Shown piece by piece: positions 6,458 through 14,916 of a stretch of DNA of 32,739 nt. The first letter of the stretch is position 1, and every line of letters starts with the position of its first letter. The notes beneath the pieces are model-generated. The model saw only the letters and a program-made list of their open reading frames with translations, was not told the origin of the DNA and did not search any database. The stretch is from PVC group bacterium (lineage in GTDB: Bacteria > Verrucomicrobiota > Kiritimatiellia > UBA8416), in assembly GCA_003567805.1 (NCBI GenBank), contig PWYP01000117.1:1-32739 (forward strand), in the 5' to 3' direction. The position numbers and the translations under genes were made by a program.

Positions 6458-7537
6458 TTAACGTTGGGCGTCCGCTATAGCCTGGGCTTTCATGGAGACC
6501 TCGGCGGCCTTGAAGGCATGCTCCTGCGTCATCGCATTCTCGGTCCGGTTGAGTACGTCGAGCACGAGGCGCGGGAAGTAGGGATGGCCGACCTGCCCTG
6601 CGCAATGAATTTCCTGCTCGCCTTGCTCGTCAACAAGGAAGAGCAGATTGCCACCCGTGTCGCGGGCAAGGTCATGATTCTTACGTATTTCGATCGATCC
6701 TTTTGTGCCGATTACAAAGGTGCGACCATCGCCCCAGGTTTTGGAGCCTTTGGGGTTAAACCAGTCTACGCGACAATAGCAGGAAGCACCATCCGGTGAC
6801 TTGAGTAGCGCTTCGCCAAAGTCTTCGAGTCCTGGATACTCGGGATTGTTCAGATTCTCGGCGCGAGCTGCGAGGATTTCCATGTCGCTCGCACCTGTAA
6901 AATGCAAGAATTGTTCGAACTGGTGGGATCCGATATCGGTAAGGATTCCGCCGTATTTTTCTTTATCGAAAAACCATTCCGGACGTCTAGATGCGGCTAG
7001 ATTGTGGGGTGCCAGGTTCAGCACTTGCAGTACGCGACCAATAGCGCCTTCGCGTATAATTTCGCCTGCGTGCCAGGTTGCTTCGCTGCCTAACCGTTCG
7101 CAATAGTACACCATATATTTACGTCCGGTACTTTTTACTACTTTGCGGGCTTCTGCTAATTGTTCGAGGGTGGTAAAAGGACTTTTATCTGTAAAGTAAT
7201 CCTTGCCGGATTCCATGACACGTATTCCTATGGGACCGCGGTCGCAGGGGATGGCTGCTGAAGTAACCATGTGCAACGCGCTATCGTCAAGAATATCTTC
7301 GAAGCGGGTAACGACTTTTGCTTCAGGATGACTTTTGATGAAGTCAGCAATGCGGTCGGGGGTAGGGTCGTAAATGTATTTGAGCACACCACCAGCCTGG
7401 ATGAGACCCTCAATTTGACCATAGATGTGGCCGTGATCGAAATGGGATGCGGCAAAGGTAAATTCACCGGGTTCAACGACCGGTTTGGCTTTGGTGAATT
7501 GTGGTTTGAAACTTTGTCCGTCGCGTGCATCACTCAT
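6458..7537 (-). CDS. Gfo/Idh/MocA family oxidoreductase
   Basis: The 359-residue product resembles NAD(P)-dependent sugar dehydrogenases of the Gfo/Idh/MocA family. The N-terminal Rossmann part (FAASHFDHGHIYGQIEGL, then LKYIYDPTPDRI) lacks a classical GxGxxG and has the variant seen in a subfamily with HxHIYG. The catalytic-loop equivalent of EKP reads DKSPFTTLEQL, keeping the Lys. The C-terminal domain has GGILTDIGSHQFEQFL with the conserved His. ATG at 7535-7537 is preceded by GGAG 8 bases upstream; an in-frame codon 14 residues earlier is less likely. It probably oxidises or rearranges a sugar or inositol. It is on the opposite strand to, and convergent with, the PrcB-like gene, with 38 bases between their stops. 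Confidence 0.85.
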   Translation of the reverse strand: MSDARDGQSFKPQFTKAKPVVEPGEFTFAASHFDHGHIYGQIEGLIQAGGVLKYIYDPTPDRIADFIKSHPEAKVVTRFEDILDDSALHMVTSAAIPCDRGPIGIRVMESGKDYFTDKSPFTTLEQLAEARKVVKSTGRKYMVYYCERLGSEATWHAGEIIREGAIGRVLQVLNLAPHNLAASRRPEWFFDKEKYGGILTDIGSHQFEQFLHFTGASDMEILAARAENLNNPEYPGLEDFGEALLKSPDGASCYCRVDWFNPKGSKTWGDGRTFVIGTKGSIEIRKNHDLARDTGGNLLFLVDEQGEQEIHCAGQVGHPYFPRLVLDVLNRTENAMTQEHAFKAAEVSMKAQAIADAQR

Positions 7538-7629
7538 GTTAGATCTCCTGCATGTGTTTTCAGGGTGGGAAACAATCAATTGGCAGGAGATTACAGGAGG
7601 GTGCGTGGGGCATCAAGGGTAAATGCGGT

Positions 7630-7665
7630 TTTGTGACTTTGTTGACCCAATGGACCTGATTGACG
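7630..7665 (+). repeat. TTGACC 9-base array, copy 4
   Basis: Four 9-base units in register: TTTGTGACT, TTGTTGACC, CAATGGACC and TGATTGACG. It lies 92 bases upstream of the oxidoreductase start (on the other strand) and downstream of the bat operon. The flanking 7676-7760 is GT- and purine-rich and holds no gene that I can support. Confidence 0.8.
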
Positions 7666-7760
7666 GGGGTTGTTTTGGAGAGGTGAGGATGTTGGTGAAG
7701 ATGTTGCGGTGGTGAAACTGTGTGGGAGTGCGCGGGTAGGTGGGTGTGTGCGTGGGGGAG

Positions 7761-8831
7761 CTAGGGGGCGAGGGAGGAGGCGGGGATCCACCCACGGTTG
7801 CCATCGTAGTCGATGAGCAGCCAGTTTGCGTGGGTTTCGAGAATACGTATGGTGGCTGTCGGGGGGATCGTAAAGGTGGATTTGCTGGTGGTGGCAGGAG
7901 CGAGATAGGCACGTGTAGCCTCGGATAACTGTATGCGGTTCCGGCGTAGCCTACTGCGGGGTATGACGTCTTGTTTCGTCAGGTCTTCGTCTGTTTCCAG
8001 TTGTTGGTCTGTTTTTTCGTCTACATATTGCAATGCGAACGGCCCGAATGTATCGGTCTGATACTCGCCTGTATCGGTGTTAAACCATACGAATGATAGG
8101 GCAGGAATATCTTGCACCCTTTCGTCCATTGGTACGACGGTTTGTGAGAAAACATGTAGTCTTCTGCTATCTTGATCCGGGATTGGCCTGACGCGATACG
8201 CACGCAGTTGTGGAGATGCCCCAATGGTTGGTATGGCATTTTCCGGGATCCAGCCATCCCCCTGTAGAATGGTCTTTACGGTTACGAGATCTCCAGCCTG
8301 AATTTCCAATGGTTCGGCAGAAATGTCGATATCAAACTTTCCGATTACGCCAGAGAAGTTTTCAGGTGCTGAAGGCAGCGGTTGCACGTCAATTATGACT
8401 TCTGGAACGCGTATAGTAACGGGACGTTCTTCAATTGTGGAGCCAAAAAAAGAGCGTATGCGTCGACGTGAGGTGAGTCTGACAACGGGTTGTAAAGATA
8501 TGCGGGTGGATTGCATGGGCCGAGCTTGTGCGCGGTACCGTCTGCGTGTGACTTCATAGTCGCCGTCACGTTCTCGTTGCACGGCCAGCGCTTCAAAGGA
8601 TCCGAGAATCCGCATGATATTGCGATCGGGAAGATTTGCCAGATCGGGCCTTGATGAAATATCGATATCACGGGTAATGATTTCCAACGTCAACGTAAAG
8701 GTCTCTTTTAGATAGGGAGAGGGATTACTCACAGATAATCGGGCCTCTACGGCTGGAGGTTCATTTCCATATGCAGAGAGGGAAGATAGTGTGAATAGTA
8801 ATAGGAGTTTGGCGAACGGGTATTTGTTCAT
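7761..8831 (-). CDS. Second BatD-like protein with C-terminal SH3-like domain
   Basis: The 356-residue product has a signal peptide (residues 1-22, ending AYG, then NEPP). Extracellular beta-sandwich repeats of BatD/OadD type follow: ARLSVSNPSPYLKETFTLTLEI and a second unit beginning FDIDISAEPLEIQAGDLVTVK. The last 45 residues (IPPTATIRILETHANWLLIDYDGNRGWIPASSL, read across about 320-352) look like a bacterial SH3 domain, the kind often found at the C terminus of BatE. It has no membrane segment besides the signal peptide, so it is probably periplasmic. Its ATG overlaps the preceding stop (ATGA) with GAGGAG upstream, so it is translationally coupled to the BatD-BatE gene. It is the last gene of the moxR-bat operon. 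Confidence 0.75.
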   Translation of the reverse strand: MNKYPFAKLLLLFTLSSLSAYGNEPPAVEARLSVSNPSPYLKETFTLTLEIITRDIDISSRPDLANLPDRNIMRILGSFEALAVQRERDGDYEVTRRRYRAQARPMQSTRISLQPVVRLTSRRRIRSFFGSTIEERPVTIRVPEVIIDVQPLPSAPENFSGVIGKFDIDISAEPLEIQAGDLVTVKTILQGDGWIPENAIPTIGASPQLRAYRVRPIPDQDSRRLHVFSQTVVPMDERVQDIPALSFVWFNTDTGEYQTDTFGPFALQYVDEKTDQQLETDEDLTKQDVIPRSRLRRNRIQLSEATRAYLAPATTSKSTFTIPPTATIRILETHANWLLIDYDGNRGWIPASSLAP

Positions 8832-11338
8832 GGGGCGTTCTCCTCATGATGCAATGCATAGATCCGTTGTATTTGTCTGCGCTGGAGTTGCCAATCTTGT
8901 TGACTTTGATGTTCGGCGTACAGTGATGCTGCGATGCTGATGGTAAGGAGCAAGAGCATACCCATGGTTGGCAGGATGAGCCAGTTTATATGTCGGTATC
9001 GACGTCGGATGGTTATCCATAACCAGAGCAGTGTGAACAAACTGATAACAATGGTTATTCGGTTTGGAATGGATATACGGTAATGCCAGAACAGGATACT
9101 GCGAATCCAAGGGAGTTGAGCCGTTGGGTCGTTTGTGAGGTTGCGTCGTGCAATCAGCATGTTTCGGCGTGTGCTCCAGGTGTTGGCCCCTCGCCGCTCA
9201 GCCCATTGGAGCAAGGGTAAGGCCAAGCTGGGTTGCTCTGCCAGTAACAAAGCGGTTCCTAAATTATATAGCAGAACCGGATGGTAATTACCTTGATCAA
9301 TCCGATCTGCAAGAGCATGGGCAACGGCTATGAATTCCTCAGGCGTTTGAGCACGCAGCAGGAGCAGGTTCGAGCGGCGTTCTTCAAACCGAGAGATCTG
9401 ATCTGCCTGTGCTAAACATGTTAGAGCCGTTGTCAGCATGATCATGAAGCTAACGCCGAGTTTTCCAAGCATGTGTTTAAAGATGGGCACTTTTCTCGCG
9501 CGTTGTGCGCGGGCAAGGGAATCGATGATCTTTTTGATGCGGTCAGCATTGGTTTGATCTTGGCCGGCGTATGCTGATTCTGTGAGAATCTCGATCACGG
9601 CGTCGATGTCGGATGTACCCAGTCCCAGCCTCTGTAAATCCTGTTGCATTGCTTCTCTGTCACCTCTTGCAAATGCCTGCGTCAAGGTAGTCGTTAGATA
9701 GGTGCGCAATATGGTAACGGCATCGCAATCGCTTCGCTGTAATTGCTGCATCGCGTTATCAAATGCGCGTTTGCGTTGCATGTATGCCTGTATTGCCGGA
9801 ATATGCTTGGGAAGCCATTGTTTGATGCATGCTAGTAGAAAGGCCAAGGGACCGAACAGCAGTAGGGGAATGTGTACAGCCGGTATAAAGAACCGTATTG
9901 TATCCATAGTGCGTAAACTGAAAGGAGCAGGAGGCAGATCGCCCGGAGGAGCGGTGATGCGATGGCGCATTTGCGCCCGTATGGGCAATCCCGTGATCAT
10001 TTCGTGTTCTATATCTTCGGAAGGTGTAACGCGAATGGGAAGGGGGTCGCTTTGCACCGTTACGTAAGAGCGACTTTCTAGGTCGAAATAGGCTATTTCG
10101 AGAGAGGGGATTTCCCACGTACCTGCTTGACGGGGGCGGATCAAATATTCGAATCGCCTTCCTTCTGAGATAGATGAACTTCTTATGGGCTCCGGCTGGA
10201 TGCGAAAATCTGTATCGAGGCTCGCAAGGGTTTCGGGGCGTGGGGATCTTATACGATTGGCAGAACCATCGCCTGTTATGTCGATGGTGAGTGTGACGGG
10301 ATCTCCAGCCTGACATATTTGCGTGTCGAGAGACGTCTCTATACTGAAGCGGCTTCCGGAAGCGCCGATGAAGGTAGGAGGCCGCCCGGTTCTGGGTGGG
10401 TTGCGGACTTGCACGGTCACCGGATCGCCGATGGCGTATATCTCGGACTGTCCGGCATTACCGTTGGGTTCTACCTGCGTAATGATATTGCCGTGGAAAC
10501 GAACGGGGCCGAAAATGTAATCCCCTTCACGGTCTGCTGACCATCGACTCCTTAGCTCATAGCGAAAGTAATTGTTATCATCGGGATCCGTTACACGTGG
10601 TAGGCGAAAGCGCGCTCTCTCGTCCCTGCCGAAAATCCCTCCAAAGGGATCCCGTCCTACGACACGATCATTGATACGAAAGGATTCGCCTTCGCGGACT
10701 AAGAGACGCTGTAATAATTGCGTAATGTTTTCGCTTCTGAGCCCCTCGCCGGGGTGGAGGTCTAAATAGGGAATGCGTAGATGTGGAACCGTATGCATCG
10801 GGCTATGCGCATGGAAGGGAGGGGGTAACTTGCGGATGCGAACAAAGAGCGTTACGTCGAATGCTTCGTCGACGATCATCGTGTTGGTAGGGGCAGATAC
10901 CCAAAGTTCAACATAAGACTGTATGGGAATCGATTTTACTTCCAGCGTGGGCCTATTCACGGGGATCGGATTCCCGTCAGGGGCCTCAAGTATGATCGGC
11001 CCTACAGCGAAGGTTCCCGTTTTATGTGGCACGATACGATAGGTAAAGGTTCGCCCGGTAAAGCGTGTTATCTGCTGCATGCCATTGACGATTCTTACGA
11101 TTTGCTGGGAACGGTCTTGCTGCCCGAGGAGCTCAATGTCTGCTGGCAGAGCGCTGAGATCGGGTTCTCCAAATGAGGGCTGGTAGCCATGCACGTGCAG
11201 TGTCAAATATGTCGGTTCGCCGAGAAAAATTTCGTCATAGGTTAGTTCTGCTTCCATGCGAAGCAACTGTTGTTCGGCCTGCAACGGAATCACGCATACA
11301 CTGCATGCAAATAATAATAGGTGTAGGCGGTATTTCAT
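8828..11338 (-). CDS. batD: BatD-BatE fusion protein
   Basis: The 836-residue product starts with a signal peptide (MKYRLHLLLFACSVCVIPLQA). BatD-type beta-sandwich domains follow: about 23-140 (LTYDEIFLGEPTYLTLHV), 150-310, and 325-440 (ISVTL-type strands, GDPVTLTIDITGDG). Then come a membrane segment at 486-505 and a helical cytoplasmic part to about 620. At 625-643 lies a second signal-peptide-like segment ending CLAQADQ. A TPR region with YNLGTALLLAEQPSLALPLLQWAE (read over 691-714) and two membrane helices (759-777, 785-806) complete it. The part after 620 corresponds to BatE. The ATG at 11338 is preferred: it lies 2 bases after the upstream stop, and a TTG at 11347 would overlap that gene. 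BatD and BatE are envelope partners of the VWA proteins BatA/BatB. Confidence 0.8.
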   Translation of the reverse strand: MKYRLHLLLFACSVCVIPLQAEQQLLRMEAELTYDEIFLGEPTYLTLHVHGYQPSFGEPDLSALPADIELLGQQDRSQQIVRIVNGMQQITRFTGRTFTYRIVPHKTGTFAVGPIILEAPDGNPIPVNRPTLEVKSIPIQSYVELWVSAPTNTMIVDEAFDVTLFVRIRKLPPPFHAHSPMHTVPHLRIPYLDLHPGEGLRSENITQLLQRLLVREGESFRINDRVVGRDPFGGIFGRDERARFRLPRVTDPDDNNYFRYELRSRWSADREGDYIFGPVRFHGNIITQVEPNGNAGQSEIYAIGDPVTVQVRNPPRTGRPPTFIGASGSRFSIETSLDTQICQAGDPVTLTIDITGDGSANRIRSPRPETLASLDTDFRIQPEPIRSSSISEGRRFEYLIRPRQAGTWEIPSLEIAYFDLESRSYVTVQSDPLPIRVTPSEDIEHEMITGLPIRAQMRHRITAPPGDLPPAPFSLRTMDTIRFFIPAVHIPLLLFGPLAFLLACIKQWLPKHIPAIQAYMQRKRAFDNAMQQLQRSDCDAVTILRTYLTTTLTQAFARGDREAMQQDLQRLGLGTSDIDAVIEILTESAYAGQDQTNADRIKKIIDSLARAQRARKVPIFKHMLGKLGVSFMIMLTTALTCLAQADQISRFEERRSNLLLLRAQTPEEFIAVAHALADRIDQGNYHPVLLYNLGTALLLAEQPSLALPLLQWAERRGANTWSTRRNMLIARRNLTNDPTAQLPWIRSILFWHYRISIPNRITIVISLFTLLWLWITIRRRYRHINWLILPTMGMLLLLTISIAASLYAEHQSQQDWQLQRRQIQRIYALHHEENAP

Positions 11339-11340
11339 GG

Positions 11341-13863
11341 TTACCAATCCCTGGCACTTTCCTGTCGTTGCAAACGGCGACGACGTTCATCAAGCAGTTC
11401 CTGATATTCCTGCGAACGCTGCTCTACTTGTTCGAGCATGGCATCTACATCAAAGGTGTCATCTTCCTCATCCTCCGGTTCTAGATCGTCGGGATCATCT
11501 TCGGGCTCTTCATCGTCCATTTGGTCATCAGGCTCCGGTGGGGGTGGGAGTTGCAAGTCGGGGTCTTCATCGTCCGGCTCGCCTTCGGGGGGTGGGGGTG
11601 GATCGGAGGGCGTTTCGTCTTGATCATCTGCCGGTAGTTCGTAAGGCCCTTCGGGATCTGGTATGAATATTTCGCGAAGTATCTCTAACGCCTCTTCCTG
11701 GACAGGGCGGGCACCATCCTGATCGCCGAGACGCAGCATTTCTGCTGCTAGGCGTTGGAGACGAGATGCTTCCTCGATACTTTGAAAAATAAATTCTTCT
11801 GTATCTGAGTCTGTCTCTGGGGGTAGTTGAACTCGCTGGGCAAATAAGTCGGTCAGGTCCGCAGCCTCTTGTTGCAATTCGGCCACAGGGACAGGGGGCT
11901 TTCGCGTTGCGCTGTAATCAGCAATTTCATTTAGCCATTCTTGCTGTCGCAAGGACTCTGAGAGCATTGATTCAGGACTTCCCCGTTCGCGCCATGCATC
12001 ATAGAGAGGGTGTCCGATTTCGGCTAGGCTTGTATCGGTGAGGGGGTGAAGATCTTCTAGTGATGCCACTTGCTCTTCAAGTGTTTGATGCTCGTCTAAA
12101 AGGCGGTTGAATTGATCGGGGGAAACGCCATCGGATTGCAAGAGGTGAGAAAGCGCAAGATATTGCTCTGCCAGTTCATTACGTTCGCGCGCACGGTTTT
12201 GGAAGTGTTCGAGTCTTGCGGGACCGATGGGGGGTATCTCTTCGGATTTCCATTTGTCGTCTTGGCTACGCTTTTTTTGCAGCATATCCCAGGCGAGCTG
12301 TGCTGGGTCTTTGTCGGCATATCGTTCGAGAATATCAGCGAGGGTGGCCTCGCGAGCTGCTTGGGGTAGCATGGCATCCAGCTTTTGTAAGTCTTCTTCC
12401 GATGCGGCTTCCTCGGTTTGCTGCCAGTGTCTTTGCAGGCGTTGTGCGGCTTCCTGCCACTGTGCAAGTCGTTCGCGATAGCCTTCCACACTTCCGTCGG
12501 CGGCAATTCTGCCTTGTTCGAATGCCGCGATGGCACGCGCAAGATTAGCCTGTTGAATCGGTGGAAGGTATTCGAGTAGGTTTGCGGCTGTTTCGGGATC
12601 TCCCGCTTGTAGGGATGCGATGGCGGCATTGTAACGATAGCGATCGCGGAAACGTGAAGCAATATCGGGCGTATCGGCTGCTTGCAGATACCGCTGCGCT
12701 GCTTCTGTGAACTGGTTCTGTTGTTGCAAGTGCTGGGCCTGACGCGCGATGGCACGGTGCGATTGCCCGCTTTTGTCTTCCATTGTATCGCCAAATGATG
12801 CACCAGCGAAAAAGAGCATAATGATGGCGATATGCGGGATTCGAGCGTGCTTGCGGATTGGACCCTGCGTTAGAAAGCCAGCGATGAGAAGCAGTACGAT
12901 GGCCGGCAACAAAAAGTAGCTAAAGCGTTCGGTGTAATCGGAGGCTTCCATTGTGGTATAGGTACGGGCCTCTACAGCACGGAGTTGCTCGCGGATGCGT
13001 TGCCCGAGAGTAATGGCTCCGGCTCCAGCGGTTTCAACGGGGATATAGGTGCCCCCTGTCAGGCGGGCCAGGGTCACGAGCGATTCGTCTTCCAGTCGTG
13101 TGATTACCGGCTCTCCTTCAAAGAGGAATACGCCTTGTGGGCTATCCCGATCCGGTATGGTTGATCCGCTACGGCTGCCAATGCCGACAGTGAAGAAGGG
13201 GATATTTCGTCGCGCTGCATCCTGCGCTGCTGAAATGGCCTCTCCCGCCAGATCTTCGCCATCCGATAAGAGGATAACGGCTTTGTGAGAAGGTGTGTCA
13301 TCATCAAAAATGTCCAGTGCCATCCGTATGCCTGCTCCGATGTCGGTTTCACCTGCCGGAGCGCTGTCGATGGATACGCCCGCGATGGCTTGCCGGAGGA
13401 ATCCTTGATCGGAGGTAAACGGGGTAATTCGGGTGGCCCGATAGCGGAAAGCTACAATGGCCACACGGTCTCCGGGGCGCAGTTCATCGAGGATGTCAAG
13501 CATATCTGCCTTTGCGCGAACGAGGCGGGAGGGCCTAACGTCATCGGCAAGCATGGAGCGCGAGACATCCAGCAGGAGTACGATGTCGCGTCCGCGCATA
13601 GCTACTTCCTGCTCTTCTGGACGAGAGCTACGGGGCCCCGCAGCGGCTAGCAGCAGCAAAACGAGCGCTCCCGCAAGGGCCAACTCCTGAAACCATAGAA
13701 GCCGTTGATTTTCGGCAGGTAAGAGTTTTCCTGCAAGCACAGATCCTGTGAAATGCATACGCTTTTCTTGCTGCCTTTTCCGGAGAAAATGCAGTAGCAG
13801 GCTCCAGAGGGGAACCAGCCAGATCAAATATAGAATCCATATATTTGCAAATGAAAATCTCAT
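11341..13863 (-). CDS. batB: BatB-BatC fusion: VWA domain, TPR region and acidic tail
   Basis: The 840-residue product has two N-terminal membrane helices (about 7-25 and 58-76). A von Willebrand factor A domain with MIDAS motif DVSRS (99-103) and ILLSDGEDLAGEA follows (about 92-285), then a third helix at 316-332. A second hydrophobic, signal-like segment at 343-357 (IPHIAIIMLFFAGASFG) leads into a TPR-like region (about 370-470). A long Glu/Gln-rich helical region comes next, then a Pro/Asp/Glu-rich acidic tail (about 735-815) ending in a basic coiled coil. The part from about 340 corresponds to BatC. The ATG at 13863 starts 5 bases after the batA stop. BatB is a membrane VWA protein thought to work with MoxR ATPases in envelope stress tolerance. 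Confidence 0.82.
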   Translation of the reverse strand: MRFSFANIWILYLIWLVPLWSLLLHFLRKRQQEKRMHFTGSVLAGKLLPAENQRLLWFQELALAGALVLLLLAAAGPRSSRPEEQEVAMRGRDIVLLLDVSRSMLADDVRPSRLVRAKADMLDILDELRPGDRVAIVAFRYRATRITPFTSDQGFLRQAIAGVSIDSAPAGETDIGAGIRMALDIFDDDTPSHKAVILLSDGEDLAGEAISAAQDAARRNIPFFTVGIGSRSGSTIPDRDSPQGVFLFEGEPVITRLEDESLVTLARLTGGTYIPVETAGAGAITLGQRIREQLRAVEARTYTTMEASDYTERFSYFLLPAIVLLLIAGFLTQGPIRKHARIPHIAIIMLFFAGASFGDTMEDKSGQSHRAIARQAQHLQQQNQFTEAAQRYLQAADTPDIASRFRDRYRYNAAIASLQAGDPETAANLLEYLPPIQQANLARAIAAFEQGRIAADGSVEGYRERLAQWQEAAQRLQRHWQQTEEAASEEDLQKLDAMLPQAAREATLADILERYADKDPAQLAWDMLQKKRSQDDKWKSEEIPPIGPARLEHFQNRARERNELAEQYLALSHLLQSDGVSPDQFNRLLDEHQTLEEQVASLEDLHPLTDTSLAEIGHPLYDAWRERGSPESMLSESLRQQEWLNEIADYSATRKPPVPVAELQQEAADLTDLFAQRVQLPPETDSDTEEFIFQSIEEASRLQRLAAEMLRLGDQDGARPVQEEALEILREIFIPDPEGPYELPADDQDETPSDPPPPPEGEPDDEDPDLQLPPPPEPDDQMDDEEPEDDPDDLEPEDEEDDTFDVDAMLEQVEQRSQEYQELLDERRRRLQRQESARDW

Positions 13864-13868
13864 GATTA

Positions 13869-14915
13869 CTACAGTACGTTTCTCTTGATGTTGACATTCA
13901 CAAGTACACACGCGCACAGAAGAATCAGCGCAGTGAGGATCAGGCTACGGTAGTGCTCCTCAAAGCGTTCCAGTATTTGCTGCTGTACGGGCGTGGTTTC
14001 TAATTCGTTAATGGCTTCGAGAGCTCGACTAAGACCTTCCTCGTCGAGCGTGTTGAAATATACGCCCCCCGTCAGGTCGGCAATATCTTGCAGGGCTCGT
14101 TCGTCAATTTCAATGTAGGCATAGCGCATGGATTGCCTGCCTGCGGCATCCGTGATACGTACGGGAGCATACCCGGTTGTGCCGACGCCAATGGTATACA
14201 CGCGTAAGCCAAGTTCTTTGGCAATGCGAGCTGCTTGCATGGGCTCAAGTATGCCTGCGTTATTCAGGCCATCACTCAGGAGCACGATGATACGGGATTC
14301 CGTTTCGGCCTCACGCAGGCGCGAACTGGCTAGTGCTAGGGCATCCCCGATCGCTGTCATTCGCTCATCTTCATTCACAATAGCTCCTGAGGAGGGATCG
14401 TGAAAAGGAGGGGGAATGTCAACGGTATCCAGAATTTGTCGCAGCGCGTTGTGGTCCAGTGTGAGCGGGGAAAGAACACTGGCATATCCCCCGAATGAGA
14501 TCAGTCCAATGAGGTCATCGGGGCGATAATCGATAAATTCGGAAAAGACATCTTTTACCACATCGAGTCGCGTGAGGTATTCAATGCCGTCCTCGGTATC
14601 CCGGGATAGGTCCAATGCTTCCATGGAACCGGACACATCGACGACTACCATAATCGAAATGGCATTGGCTTCTCGTCGAAACTCGGAAAGGTTCCGTCTG
14701 GGGCGCGCCATGGCCAGCACAAGAAGCAGTAACACAACGAGAAAGATCCATGGCATCAGATAGTAGAGAAGCATGCGCCAGGATGACTTGTGTCGGGATA
14801 TCGACTGCGTTCTTGCATAGGGAATGGCGGGGCGTATGCGCGGCAGGATCATGCGACCGCACACGCCGATAACGGGTATCAACAACCAGAGCCATATGGG
14901 GTTGGCAAAGTGCAT
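13869..14915 (-). CDS. batA: BatA, membrane VWA protein
   Basis: The 348-residue product has the BatA layout. An N-terminal membrane anchor (FANPIWLWLLIPVIGV, 3-18) and a second helix at 50-70 precede the VWA domain, whose MIDAS motif is DVSGS (93-97). The conserved Thr falls near DERMTAIGDALALA and the Asp in IVLLSDGLNNAG. A C-terminal membrane helix lies at about 325-342. The VWA domain faces the periplasm in this topology. Its start follows the upstream lipoprotein gene's stop by one base, so the two are almost certainly coupled. BatA and BatB form the core of the aerotolerance-type complex, with MoxR as the presumed cytoplasmic chaperone. Confidence 0.9.
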   Translation of the reverse strand: MHFANPIWLWLLIPVIGVCGRMILPRIRPAIPYARTQSISRHKSSWRMLLYYLMPWIFLVVLLLLVLAMARPRRNLSEFRREANAISIMVVVDVSGSMEALDLSRDTEDGIEYLTRLDVVKDVFSEFIDYRPDDLIGLISFGGYASVLSPLTLDHNALRQILDTVDIPPPFHDPSSGAIVNEDERMTAIGDALALASSRLREAETESRIIVLLSDGLNNAGILEPMQAARIAKELGLRVYTIGVGTTGYAPVRITDAAGRQSMRYAYIEIDERALQDIADLTGGVYFNTLDEEGLSRALEAINELETTPVQQQILERFEEHYRSLILTALILLCACVLVNVNIKRNVL

Positions 14916-14916
14916 G

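Noticed and set aside
12096..12803. Antisense open frame in the batB-batC fusion gene
   Set aside because: Overlaps a well-supported coding gene in another frame on the same strand; its translation has no signal, domain or start site.
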